A DNA stretch of 64,000 nt from Sinohyriopsis cumingii (taxonomy: Eukaryota > Mollusca > Bivalvia > Unionida > Unionidae). Position 1 is the stretch's first letter. Each line of letters starts with the position of its first letter. This document shows, in pieces, positions 22,944-36,017 of the stretch. Where the stretch lies: positions 87,943,011 to 88,007,010 of the forward strand of contig CM068832.1 of NCBI GenBank assembly GCA_028554795.2, written 5' to 3'. Both the position numbers and the translations under genes were made by a program. The notes under the pieces are model-generated. The model was not told where the DNA came from. It made no database searches and was given only the letters and a program-made list of their open reading frames with translations.

Positions 22944-23813
22944 TATCTTATGCCAATTATTATTAAATTCTTATGTAGAAGAAATATACTTTATATGTAT
23001 CTATATTATCTAAATTATTCACTATTTTATATTAGATGGAAATGAACACAACTTCACTTGAAATTTGGGTACCTGTAAGGGATGTTATAGCACAGTTGCA
23101 TTTGGGCTGTCCTTGGACCTGTTGGGCCCTGCCCCATATATTTGTCCAAGGTAAGGTCATCAAACTTTCACTTCTCATTTCTCGCATTGCTGATTTTGCC
23201 TCCTTTAATTCCTTTATCATAAGCTACCTCTCCCTTTTAGATAAACACATTCCTCCTGTTTTTAACTCCATTAGAATCTGTGCTATACTTAGTGTTTATA
23301 TTTGGCATTTTTCTGTATTTTATTCCCCTAATTTCACCCCCCAATCCAACATAACCACTTATAAGCTGTGATTTACTATATCTGGTGACTGATTGACTTA
23401 TTGAAACAATTTTATTCACATTACAAAGGAGGAAAGCTTACTATTTGTGTTACAATGAGGATGGGTAGGTGGACCTTTGTGTGAGGACTGGTGGTTAGTG
23501 ACCTCTTGTATCTGCAGATAGTGTAAAGTGGTCAAAGCTTATACTTTATAATAAGATTGGGTCATGTCCACTGGTCTCTGATGTTAAGTTCTGCACCTAC
23601 CAAACAAATATAAATTCCTTTCTTTTAGGTGAATTGTACATTTTGAAGTAGGACAGGTACATACTATTTGGTACATTGACCTTTGACCTAGTTATTACAT
23701 AATATGACATAATGTGATTTATCCCATATCACCTATGTGAAGTTCAATAAGTGCTGATATGAATAAGATACAACTCATAGTTGAAAGAATTAATTTTATT
23801 TCTAAAGATGATT

Positions 23814-26255
23814 TTGATGGTGAAGCAAAAGTATGAAAACAATAGTTCAAACAGCTCAATGACATTTCTGTACACATTCATATAAGACATAGGCTAGTAC
23901 CTCATCAAATTGTTTTTCACAAGTGAGACTAAGTATATTTGTTACTTATACAGTCCAGAACTATTTCACAGATTATTGGAAAAATTAAGGTTTGCTATAA
24001 AGGAAAGAATAGGCTCACAGTGTATCCATAGAAACTCATACATGTGGGCGGCATTTATGAACTATACTAGTTTGATGTAGGAAAACAAATGTGTGCTGAA
24101 CAGTTTTGGTCAAATATTGAAAGTTCTTTAAGAATAAAATGTATGAAATCTTCAAAAAATAGCACAAGTTGGCTTTGAATGGGGACTTTTGATAACTACA
24201 GCTATGATAGATATAGACTTGTGTTACCTGATGCCTTTATGTATGTGCTGGTACCTCCTAGATTGGAATGCATGCAACAAAATAAGTTATGGAAACATAA
24301 TATAGTTGATTTTGGCCAAATATTGGCTATTTTACCTGCAAAAGATGAAAAATCATGTGTACAAAAACAGCTATCATGTTCTTGTAAGGCATGCCATAAA
24401 CCAGGATAGAGAACACTCTAAGTACACTTGTAGAGAGATCACTTGTACCATGTGGGATGTTCTGGCATGAGTAATTTTTAGGTAATATATTAAGGATATG
24501 GTATTCCTTCACACTTTGATTTGAATCGTCCTGCTCTAATTGTCCTTTTTTTTTTTTACACTTTCCTGCTTTGAAATTGTTCATGTAGTTAGTTCAGTTC
24601 TCTTGCATTCCCTTTTGTTGAAGTAGCAGGGAATACCAACAAACAAGAACAGTTTCCTTAAGTCATCATTTCCCATTGGCACTTGTATAAGCCCAATTAT
24701 AATCTACTATTGACTTTCAATTAATCCTATTTCTTTCTGTCAAGCTGCTCTTGTGGAATTTCCATGTTTGGTCCAATATTGCAGAATGATAACCATTTTA
24801 GTCACACAGTGCGTATTCATTCCATTCAAATCCACACTGTTCTTGAAACTTTGCATCCCATCGCAAGAATCCAAATTGGCATGAGATGATATCTGCATGG
24901 TTATGGAAGGCTGCACTCTACATGCCGGCATTGTAGAAAATATGAACTATGTGATATGAAAGAGCTGCGTCATCTTAGAAATTAAAATTACATGACTCTT
25001 GAGGTCCCCACTAAATATAGGAGTCTAAATGTTAGGTTCTCACTTTATCAGTAATGTATTTTGAGATAATTTAATTGCAATGAAGTTAATACAGGTTGTT
25101 GATGAACTCATCTATATTACATGGATACTGTATTAGAGGTTACCACACCTTATGTATATCATTCAGTTATCTCCCTTACACCAGTCATAACATTTCAAGG
25201 AAATAAAATCTCACATTTTCAGTGACTGGTTATGAAAATAAAGAGAAGATTTGTGAAGTATTATATTAGCCCTCAATCTTGATGCAAATGTAAGTAGAAG
25301 CAATTTAATAATTTCTCACAGTAAAGTTTACAAGTTTAAAAACTGATAAGGTATGTTCTGCTTGGATCTGAGATAAGTTTATCTCTATCTTATGCCAATT
25401 ATTATTAAATTCTTATGTAGAAGAAATATACTTTATATGTATCTATATTATCTAAATTATTCACCATTTTATATTAGATGGAAATGAACACAACTTCACT
25501 TGAAATTTGGGTACCTGTAAGGGATGTTATAGCACAGTTGCCTTTGGGCTGTCCTTGGACCTGTTGGGCCCTGCCCCATATATTTGTCCAAGGTAAGGTC
25601 ATCAAACTTTCACTTCTCATTTCTCGCATTGCTGATTTTGCCTCCTTTAATTCCTTTATCATAAGCTACCTCTCCCTTTTAGATAAACACATTCCTCCTG
25701 TTTTTAACTCCATTAGAATCTGTGCTATACTTAGTGTTTATATTTGGCATTTTTCTGTATTTTATTCCCCTAATTTCACCCCCCAATCCAACATAACCAC
25801 TTATAAGCTGTGATTTACTATATCTGGTGACTGATTGACTTATTGAAACAATTTTATTCACATTACAAAGGAGGAAAGCTTACTATTTGTGTTACAATGA
25901 GGATGGGTAGGTGGACCTTTGTGTGAGGACTGGTGGTTAGTGACCTCTTGTATCTGCAGATAGTGTAAAGTGGTCAAAGCTTATACTTTATAATAAGATT
26001 GGGTCATGTCCACTGGTCTCTGATGTTAAGTTCTGCACCTACCAAACAAATATAAATTCCTTTCTTTTAGGTGAATTGTACATTTTGAAGTAGGACAGGT
26101 ACATACTATTTGGTACATTGACCTTTGACCTAGTTATTACATAATATGACATAATGTGATTTATCCCATATCACCTATGTGAAGTTCAATAAGTGCTGAT
26201 ATGAATAAGATAAAACTCATAGTTGAAAGAATTCATTTTATTTCAAAAGATGATT
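23814..26255 (+). repeat. Unit L2 (2,442 bp)
   Basis: Long unit with a stopped ORF copy at 24089-24409. Private changes: ATAGGCTCACAG near 24009, GAAACTCATAC near 24031, and GCTGGTACC near 24247. Confidence 0.95.
25478..25813 (+). CDS. 111-codon ORF across exon-like block and unspliced mini-intron in L2, doubtful
   Basis: The frame opened by ATGGAAATG stays open through the 90-nt intron candidate and 42 codons beyond it, ending at TGA after AAGCTG. Because the intron is a multiple of three without in-frame stops, spliced and unspliced forms share the same C-terminus. It is open in units with CCATTAGAATCTGTGC and a 6-C run (L1-L4, L6, L8, L12) but stops at TTTGATGTG in 'A'-type units. The intron-derived part is Leu/Ile/Ser-rich. 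No recognised family. Confidence 0.2.
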   Translation: MEMNTTSLEIWVPVRDVIAQLPLGCPWTCWALPHIFVQGKVIKLSLLISRIADFASFNSFIISYLSLLDKHIPPVFNSIRICAILSVYIWHFSVFYSPNFTPQSNITTYKL

Positions 26256-28697
26256 TTGATGGTGAAGCAAAAGTATGAAAACAATAGTTCAAACAGCTCA
26301 ATGACATTTCTGTACACATTCATATAAGACATAGGCTAGTACCTCATCAAATTGTTTTTCACAAGTGAGACTAAGTATATTTGTTACTTATACAGTCCAG
26401 AACTATTTCACAGATTATTGGAAAAATTAAGGTTTGCTATAAAGGAAAGAATAGCCTCACAGTGTATCCATAGAAACGCATACATGTGGGCGGCATTTAT
26501 GAACTATACTAGTTTGATGTAGGAAACCAAATGTGTTCTGAACAGTTTTGGTCAAATATTGAAAGTTCTTTAAGAATAAAATGTATGAAATCTTCAAAAA
26601 ATAGCACAAGTTGGCTTTGAATGGGGACTTTTGATAACTACAGCTATGATAGATATAGACTTGTGTTACCTGATGCCTTTATGTATGTGCTGTTACCTCC
26701 TAGATTGGAATGCATGCAACAAAATAAGTTATGGAAACATAATATAGTTGATTTTGGCCAAATATTGGCTATTTTACCTGCAAAAGATGAAAAATCATGT
26801 GTACAAAAACAGCTATCATGTTCTTGTAAGGCATGCCATAAACCAGGATAGAGAACACTCTAAGTACACTTGTAGAGAGATCACTTGTACCATGTGGGAT
26901 GTTCTGGCATGAGTAATTTTTAGGTAATATATTAAGGATATGGTATTCCTTCACACTTTGATTTGAATCGTCCTGCTCTAATTGTCCTTTTTTTTTTTTA
27001 CACTTTCCTGCTTTGAAATTGTTCATGTAGTTAGTTCAGTTCTCTTGCATTCCCTTTTGTTGAAGTAGCAGGGAATACCAACAAACAAGAACAGTTTCCT
27101 TAAGTCATCATTTCCCATTGGCACTTGTATAAGCCCAATTATAATCTACTATTGACTTTCAATTAATCCTATTTCTTTCTGTCAAGCTGCTCTTGTGGAA
27201 TTTCCATGTTTGGTCCAATATTACAGAATGATAACCATTTTAGTCACACAGTGCGTATTCATTCCATTCAAATCCACACTGTTCTTGAAACTTTGCATCC
27301 CATCGCAAGAATCCAAATTGGCATGAGATGATATCTGCATGGTTATGGAAGGCTGCACTCTACATGCCGGCATTGTAGAAAATATGAACTATGTGATATG
27401 AAAGAGCTGCGTCATCTTAGAAATTAAAATTACATGACTCTTGAGGTCCCCACTAAATATAGGAGTCTAAATGTTAGGTTCTCACTTTATCAGTAATGTA
27501 TTTTGAGATAATTTAATTGCAATGAAGTTAATACAGGTTGTTGATGAACTCATCTATATTACATGGATACTGTATTAGAGGTTACCACACCTTATGTATA
27601 TCATTCAGTTATCTCCCTTACACCAGTCATAACATTTCAAGGAAATAAAATCTCACATTTTCAGTGACTGGTTATGAAAATAAAGAGAAGATTTGTGAAG
27701 TATTATATTAGCCCTCAATCTTGATGCAAATGTAAGTAGAAGCAATTTAATAATTTCTCACAGTAAAGTTTACAAGTTTAAAAACTGATAAGGTATGTTC
27801 TGCTTGGATCTGAGATAAGTTTATCTCTATCTTATGCCAATTATTATTAAATTCTTATGTAGAAGAAATATACTTTATATGTATCTATATTATCTAAATT
27901 ATTCACCATTTTATATTAGATGGAAATGAACACAACTTCACTTGAAATTTGGGTACCTGTAAGGGATGTTATATCACAGTTGTCTTTGGGCTGTCCTTGG
28001 ACCTGTTGGGCCCTGCCCCATATATTTGTCCAAGGTAAGGTCATCAAACTTTCACTTCTCATTTCTCGCATTGCTGATTTTGCCTCCTTTAATTCCTTTA
28101 TCATAAGCTACCTCTCCCTTTTAGATAAACACATTCCTCCTGTTTTTAACTCCATTAGAATCTGTGCTATACTTAGTGTTTATATTTGGCATTTTTCTGT
28201 ATTTTATTCCCCTAATTTCACCCCCCAATCCAACATAACCACTTATAAGCTGTGATTTACTATATCTGGTGACTGATTGACTTATTGAAACAATTTTATT
28301 CACATTACAAAGGAGGAAAGCTTACTATTTGTGTTACAATGAGGATGGGTAGGTGGACCTTTGTGTGAGGACTGGTGGTTAGTGACCTCTTGTATCTGCA
28401 GATAGTGTAAAGTGGTCAAAGCTTATACTTTATAATAAGATTGGGTCATGTCCACTGGTCTCTGATGTTAAGTTCTGCACCTACCAAACAAATATAAATT
28501 CCTTTCTTTTAGGTGAATTGTACATTTTGAAGTAGGACAGGTACATACTATTTGGTACATTGACCTTTGACCTAGTTATTACATAATATGACATAATGTG
28601 ATTTATCCCATATCACCTATGTGAAGTTCAATAAGTGCTGATATGAATAAGATAAAACTCATAGTTGAAAGAATTCATTTTATTTCAAAAGATGATT
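26256..28697 (+). repeat. Unit L3 (2,442 bp)
   Basis: Long unit with a stopped ORF copy at 26531-26851. The exon-like block has TATATCACAGTTGTCTTTGG near 27970, shared only with L4, so L3 and L4 are a recent duplication. Confidence 0.95.
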
Positions 28698-31139
28698 TTG
28701 ATGGTGAAGCAAAAGTATGAAAACAATAGTTCAAACAGCTCAATGACATTTCTGTACACATTCATATAAGACATAGGCTAGTACCTCATCAAATTGTTTT
28801 TCACAAGTGAGACTAAGTATATTTGTTACTTATACAGTCCAGAACTATTTCACAGATTATTGGAAAAATTAAGGTTTGCTATAAAGGAAAGAATAGCCTC
28901 ACAGTGTATCCATAGAAACGCATACATGTGGGCGGCATTTATGAACTATACTAGTTTGATGTAGGAAACCAAATGTGTTCTGAACAGTTTTGGTCAAATA
29001 TTGAAAGTTCTTTAAGAATAAAATGTATGAAATCTTCAAAAAATAGCACAAGTTGGCTTTGAATGGGGACTTTTGATAACTACAGCTATGATAGATATAG
29101 ACTTGTGTTACCTGATGCCTTTATGTATGTGCTGTTACCTCCTAGATTGGAATGCATGCAACAAAATAAGTTATGGAAACATAATATAGTTGATTTTGGC
29201 CAAATATTGGCTATTTTACCTGCAAAAGATGAAAAATCATGTGTACAAAAACAGCTATCATGTTCTTGTAAGGCATGCCATAAACCAGGATAGAGAACAC
29301 TCTAAGTACACTTGTAGAGAGATCACTTGTACCATGTGGGATGTTCTGGCATGAGTAATTTTTAGGTAATATATTAAGGATATGGTATTCCTTCACACTT
29401 TGATTTGAATCGTCCTGCTCTAATTGTCCTTTTTTTTTTTTACACTTTCCTGCTTTGAAATTGTTCATGTAGTTAGTTCAGTTCTCTTGCATTCCCTTTT
29501 GTTGAAGTAGCAGGGAATACCAACAAACAAGAACAGTTTCCTTAAGTCATCATTTCCCATTGGCACTTGTATAAGCCCAATTATAATCTACTATTGACTT
29601 TCAATTAATCCTATTTCTTTCTGTCAAGCTGCTCTTGTGGAATTTCCATGTTTGGTCCAATATTACAGAATGATAACCATTTTAGTCACACAGTGCGTAT
29701 TCATTCCATTCAAATCCACACTGTTCTTGAAACTTTGCATCCCATCGCAAGAATCCAAATTGGCATGAGATGATATCTGCATGGTTATGGAAGGCTGCAC
29801 TCTACATGCCGGCATTGTAGAAAATATGAACTATGTGATATGAAAGAGCTGCGTCATCTTAGAAATTAAAATTACATGACTCTTGAGGTCCCCACTAAAT
29901 ATAGGAGTCTAAATGTTAGGTTCTCACTTTATCAGTAATGTATTTTGAGATAATTTAATTGCAATGAAGTTAATACAGGTTGTTGATGAACTCATCTATA
30001 TTACATGGATACTGTATTAGAGGTTACCACACCTTATGTATATCATTCAGTTATCTCCCTTACACCAGTCATAACATTTCAAGGAAATAAAATCTCACAT
30101 TTTCAGTGACTGGTTATGAAAATAAAGAGAAGATTTGTGAAGTATTATATTAGCCCTCAATCTTGATGCAAATGTAAGTAGAAGCAATTTAATAATTTCT
30201 CACAGTAAAGTTTACAAGTTTAAAAACTGATAAGGTATGTTCTGCTTGGATCTGAGATAAGTTTATCTCTATCTTATGCCAATTATTATTAAATTCTTAT
30301 GTAGAAGAAATATACTTTATATGTATCTATATTATCTAAATTATTCACCATTTTATATTAGATGGAAATGAACACAACTTCACTTGAAATTTGGGTACCT
30401 GTAAGGGATGTTATATCACAGTTGTCTTTGGGCTGTCCTTGGACCTGTTGGGCCCTGCCCCATATATTTGTCCAAGGTAAGGTCATCAAACTTTCACTTC
30501 TCATTTCTCGCATTGCTGATTTTGCCTCCTTTAATTCCTTTATCATAAGCTACCTCTCCCTTTTAGATAAACACATTCCTCCTGTTTTTAACTCCATTAG
30601 AATCTGTGCTATACTTAGTGTTTATATTTGGCATTTTTCTGTATTTTATTCCCCTAATTTCACCCCCCAATCCAACATAACCACTTATAAGCTGTGATTT
30701 ACTATATCTGGTGACTGATTGACTTATTGAAACAATTTTATTCACATTACAAAGGAGGAAAGCTTACTATTTGTGTTACAATGAGGATGGGTAGGTGGAC
30801 CTTTGTGTGAGGACTGGTGGTTAGTGACCTCTTGTATCTGCAGATAGTGTAAAGTGGTCAAAGCTTATACTTTATAATAAGATTGGGTCATGTCCACTGG
30901 TCTCTGATGTTAAGTTCTGCACCTACCAAACAAATATAAATTCCTTTCTTTTAGGTGAATTGTACATTTTGAAGTAGGACAGGTACATACTATTTGGTAC
31001 ATTGACCTTTGACCTAGTTATTACATAATATGACATAATGTGATTTATCCCATATCACCTATGTGAAGTTCAATAAGTGCTGATATGAATAAGATAAAAC
31101 TCATAGTTGAAAGAATTCATTTTATTTCAAAAGATGATT
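28698..31139 (+). repeat. Unit L4 (2,442 bp)
   Basis: Long unit nearly identical to L3, including the shared exon-block variant near 30412. Stopped ORF copy at 28973-29293. Confidence 0.95.
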
Positions 31140-33575
31140 TTGATGGTGAAGCAAAAGTATGAAAACAATAGTTCAAACAGCTCAATGACATTTCTGTACA
31201 CATTCATATGAGACATAGGCTAGTACCTCATCAAATTGTTTTTCACAAGTGAGACTAAGTATATTTGTTACTTATACAGTCCAGAACTATTTCACAGATT
31301 ATTGGAAAAATTAAGGTTTGCTATAAAGGAAAGAATAGCCTCACAGTGTATCCATAGAAACGCATACATGTGGGCGGCATTTATGAACTATACTAGTTTG
31401 ATGTAGGAAACCAAATGTGTTCTGAACAGTTTTGGTCAAATATTGAAAGTTCTTTAAGAATAAAATGTATGAAATCTTCAAAAAATAGCACAAGTTGGCT
31501 TTGAATGGGGACTTTTGATAACTACAGCTATGATAGATATAGACTTGTGTTACCTGATGCCTTTATGTATGTGCTGTTACCTCCTAGATTGGAATGCATG
31601 CAACAAAATAAGTTATGGAAACATAATATAGTTGATTTTGGCCAAATATTGGCTATTTTACCTGCAAAAGATGAAAAATCATGTGTGCAGAAACAGCTAT
31701 ATTGTTCTTGTAAGGCATGCCATAAACCAAGATAGAGAACACTCTAAGTACACTTGTAGAGAGATCACTTGTACCATGTGGGATGTTCTGGCATGAGTAA
31801 TTTTTAGGTAATATATTAAGGATATGGTATTCCTTCACACTTTGATTTGAATCGTCCTGCTCTAATTGTCCTTTTTTTTTTTACACTTTCCTGCTTTGAA
31901 ATTGTTCATGTAGTTAGTTCAGTTCTCTTGCATTCCCTTTTGTTGAAGTAGCAGTGAATACCAACAAACAAGAACAGTTTCCTTAAGTCATCATTTCCCA
32001 TTGGCACTTGTATAAGCCCAATTATAATCTACTATTGACTTTCAATTAATCCTATTTCTTTCTGTCAAGCTGCTCTTGTGGAATTTCCATGTTTGGTCCA
32101 ACATTACAGAATGATAACCATTTTAGTCACACAGTGCGTATTCATTCCATTCAAATCCACACTGTTCTTGAAACTTTGCATCCCATCGCAAGAATCCAAA
32201 TTGGCATGAGATGATATCTGCATGGTTATGGAAGGCTGCACTCTACATGCCGGCATTGTAGAAAATATGAACTATGTGATATGAAAGAGCTGCGTCATCT
32301 TAGAAATTAAAATTACATGACTCTTGAGGTCCCCACTAAATATAGGAGTCTAAATGTTAGGTTCTCACTTTATCAGTAATGTATTTTGAGATAATTTAAT
32401 TGCAATGAAGTTAATACAGGTTGTTGATGAACTCATCTATATTACATGGATACTGTATTAGAGGTTACCACACCTTATGTATATCATTCAGTTATCTCCC
32501 TTACACCAGTCATAACATTTCAAGGAAATAAAATCTCACATTTTCAGTGACTGGTTATGAAAATAAAGAGAAGATTTGTGAAGTATTATATTAGCCCTCA
32601 ATCTTGATGCAAATGTAAGTAGAAGCAATTTAATAATTTCTCACAGTAAAGTTTACAAGTTTAAAAACTGATAAGGTATGTTCTGCTTGGATCTGAGATA
32701 AGTTTATCTCTATCTTATGCCAATTATTATTAAATTCTTATGTAGAAGAAATATACTTTATATGTATCTATATTATCTAAATTATTCACCATTTTATATT
32801 AGATGGAAATGAACACAACTTCACTTGAAATTTGGGTACCTGTAAGAGTTGTTATAGCACAGTTGCCTTTGGGCTGTCCTTGGACCTGTTGGGCCCTGCC
32901 CCATATATTTGTCCAAGGTAAGGTCATCAAACTTTCACTTCTCATTTCTCTCATTGCTGATTTTGCTTCCTTTAATTCCTTTATCATAAGCTACCTCTCC
33001 CTTTTAGATAAACACATTCCTCCTGTTTTTAACTCCATTTGATGTGCTATACTTAGTGTTTATATCTGGCATTTTTCTATATTTTATTCTCCTAATTTCA
33101 CCCCCAATCCAACATAACCACTTATAAGCTGTGATTTACTATATCTGGTGACTGATTGGCTTATTGAAACAATTTTATTCACATTACAAAGGAGGAAAGC
33201 TTACTATTTGTGTTACAATGAGGATGGTAGGTGGACCTTTGTGTGAGGACTGGTGGTTAGTGACCTCTTGTATCTGCAGATAGAGTAAAGTGGTCAAAGC
33301 TTATACTTTATAATAAGATTGGGTCATGTCCACTGGTCTCTGATGTTAAGTTCTGCACCTACCAAACAAATATAAATTCCTTTCTTTTAGGTGAATTGTA
33401 CATTTCGAAGTAGGACAGGTACATACTATTTGGTACATTGACCTTTGACTTAGTTATTACATAATATGACATAATGTGATTTATCCCATATCACCTATGT
33501 GAAGTTCAATAAGTGCTGATATGAATAAGATACAACTCATAGTTGAAAGAATTCATTTTATTTCAAAAGATGATT
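31140..33575 (+). repeat. Unit L5 (2,436 bp, dimer type A)
   Basis: First 'A' member of the L dimer: CTGTACAC start, TGTGCAGAAACAG in the ORF copy (31415-31735, stopped), GTAAGAGTTG in the exon-like block, CCATTTGATGTGC, ATCTGGC, a shorter GAGGATGGTAGG and AGATAGAGTAAAG. The DR1 motif at 33439 has a substitution (TGACTT). Confidence 0.95.
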
Positions 33576-36017
33576 TTGATGGTGAAGCAAAAGTATGAAA
33601 ACAATAGTTCAAACAGCTCAATGACATTTCTATACACATTCATATAAGACATAGGCTAGTACCTCATCAAATTGTTTTTCACAAGTGAGACTAAGTATAT
33701 TTGTTACTTATACAGTCCAGAACTATTTAACAGATTATTGGAAAAATTAAGGTTTGCTTTAAAGGAAAGAATAGCCTCACAGTGTATCCATAGAAACGCA
33801 TACATGTGGGCGGCATTTATGAACTATACTAGTTTGATGTAGGAAAACAAATGTGTGCTGAACAGTTTTGGTCAAATATTGAAAGTTCTTTAAGAATAAA
33901 ATGTATGAAATCTTCAAAAAATAGCACAAGTTGGCTTTGAATGGGGACTTTTGATAACTACAGCTATGATAGATATAGACTTGTGTTACCTGATGCCTTT
34001 ATGTATGTGCTGTTACCTCCTAGATTGGAATGCATGCAACAAAATAAGTTATGGAAACATAATATAGTTGATTTTGGCCAAATATTGGCTATTTTACCTG
34101 CAAAAGATGAAAAATCATGTGTACAAAAACAGCTATCATGTTCTTGTAAGGCATGCCATAAACCAGGATAGAGAACACTCTAAGTACACTTGTAGAGAGA
34201 TCACTTGTACCATGTGGGATGTTCTGGCATGAGTAATTTTTAGGTAATATATTAAGGATATGGTATTCCTTCACACTTTGATTTGAATCGTCCTGCTCTA
34301 ATTGTCCTTTTTTTTTTTTACACTTTCCTGCTTTGAAATTGTTCATGTAGTTAGTTCAGTTCTCTTGCATTCCCTTTTGTTGAAGTAGCAGGGAATACCA
34401 ACAAACAAGAACAGTTTCCTTAAGTCATCATTTCCCATTGGCACTTGTATAAGCCCAATTATAATCTACTATTGACTTTCAATTAATCCTATTTCTTTCT
34501 GTCAAGCTGCTCTTGTGGAATTTCCATGTTTGGTCCAACATTACAGAATGATAACCATTTTAGTCACACAGTGCGTATTCATTCCATTCAAATCCACACT
34601 GTTCTTGAAACTTTGCATCCCATCGCAAGAATCCAAATTGGCATGAGATGATATCTGCATGGTTATGGAAGGCTGCACTCTACATGCCGGCATTGTAGAA
34701 AATATGAACTATGTGATATGAAAGAGCTGCGTCATCTTAGAAATTAAAATTACATGACTCTTGAGGTCCCCACTAAATATAGGAGTCTAAATGTTAGGTT
34801 CTCACTTTATCAGTAATGTATTTTGAGATAATTTAATTGCAATGAAGTTAATACAGGTTGTTGATGAACTCATCTATATTACATGGATACTGTATTAGAG
34901 GTTACCACACCTTATGTATATCATTCAGTTATCTCCCTTACACCAGTCATAACATTTCAAGGAAATAAAATCTCACATTTTCAGTGACTGGTTATGAAAA
35001 TAAAGAGAAGATTTGTGAAGTATTATATTAGCCCTCAATCTTGATGCAAATGTAAGTAGAAGCAATTTAATAATTTCTCACAGTAAAGTTTACAAGTTTA
35101 AAAACTGATAAGGTATGTTCTGCTTGGATCTGAGATAAGTTTATCTCTATCTTATGCCAATTATTATTAAATTCTTATGTAGAAGAAATATACTTTATAT
35201 GTATCTATATTATCTAAATTATTCACCATTTTATATTAGATGGAAATGAACACAACTTCACTTGAAATTTGGGTACCTGTAAGGGATGTTATAGCACAGT
35301 TGCCTTTGGGCTGTCCTTGGACCTGTTGGGCCCTGCCCCATATATTTGTCCAAGGTAAGGTCATCAAACTTTCACTTCTCATTTCTCTCATTGCTGATTT
35401 TGCCTCCTTTAATTCCTTTATCATAAGCTACCTCTCCCTTTTAGATAAACACATTCCTCCTGTTTTTAACTCCATTAGAATCTGTGCTATACTTAGTGTT
35501 TATATTTGGCATTTTTCTGTATTTTATTCCCCTAATTTCACCCCCCAATCCAACATAACCACTTATAAGCTGTGATTTACTATATCTGGTGACTGATTGA
35601 CTTATTGAAACAATTTTATTCACATTACAAAGGAGGAAAGCTTACTATTTGTGTTACAATGAGGATGGGTAGGTGGACCTTTGTGTGAGGACTGGTGGTT
35701 AGTGACCTCTTGTATCTGCAGATAGTGTAAAGTGGTCAAAGCTTATACTTTATAATAAGATTGGGTCATGTCCACTGGTCTCTGATGTTAAGTTCTGCAC
35801 CTACCAAACAAATATAAATTCCTTTCTTTTAGGTGAATTGTACATTTTGAAGTAGGACAGGTACATACTATTTGGTACATTGACCTTTGACCTAGTTATT
35901 ACATAATATGACATAATGTGATTTATCCCATATCACCTATGTGAAGTTCAATAAGTCCTGATATGAATAAGATAAAACTCATAGTTGAAAGAATTCATTT
36001 TATTTCAAAAGATGATT
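33576..36017 (+). repeat. Unit L6 (2,442 bp, dimer type B)
   Basis: 'B' member: CTATACAC start, AAAACAAATGTGTGCTG, GTAAGGGATG in the exon-like block, CCATTAGAATCTGTGC, and AAGTCCTGATATG. The empty site reads GCTTTAAAGG near 33757, an otherwise unseen change. Stopped ORF copy at 33851-34171. Confidence 0.95.

Larger units (their letters stand above)
21372..23813 (+). repeat. Unit L1 (2,442 bp)
   Basis: Long unit with an empty element site (21554-21560) and the 1,367-bp block. The ORF copy (21647-21967) is stopped. The exon-like block reads Leu-His-Leu-Gly where most copies read Leu-Pro-Leu-Gly. Private changes near 23790: GAATTAATTTTATTTCTAAAG. Confidence 0.95.
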
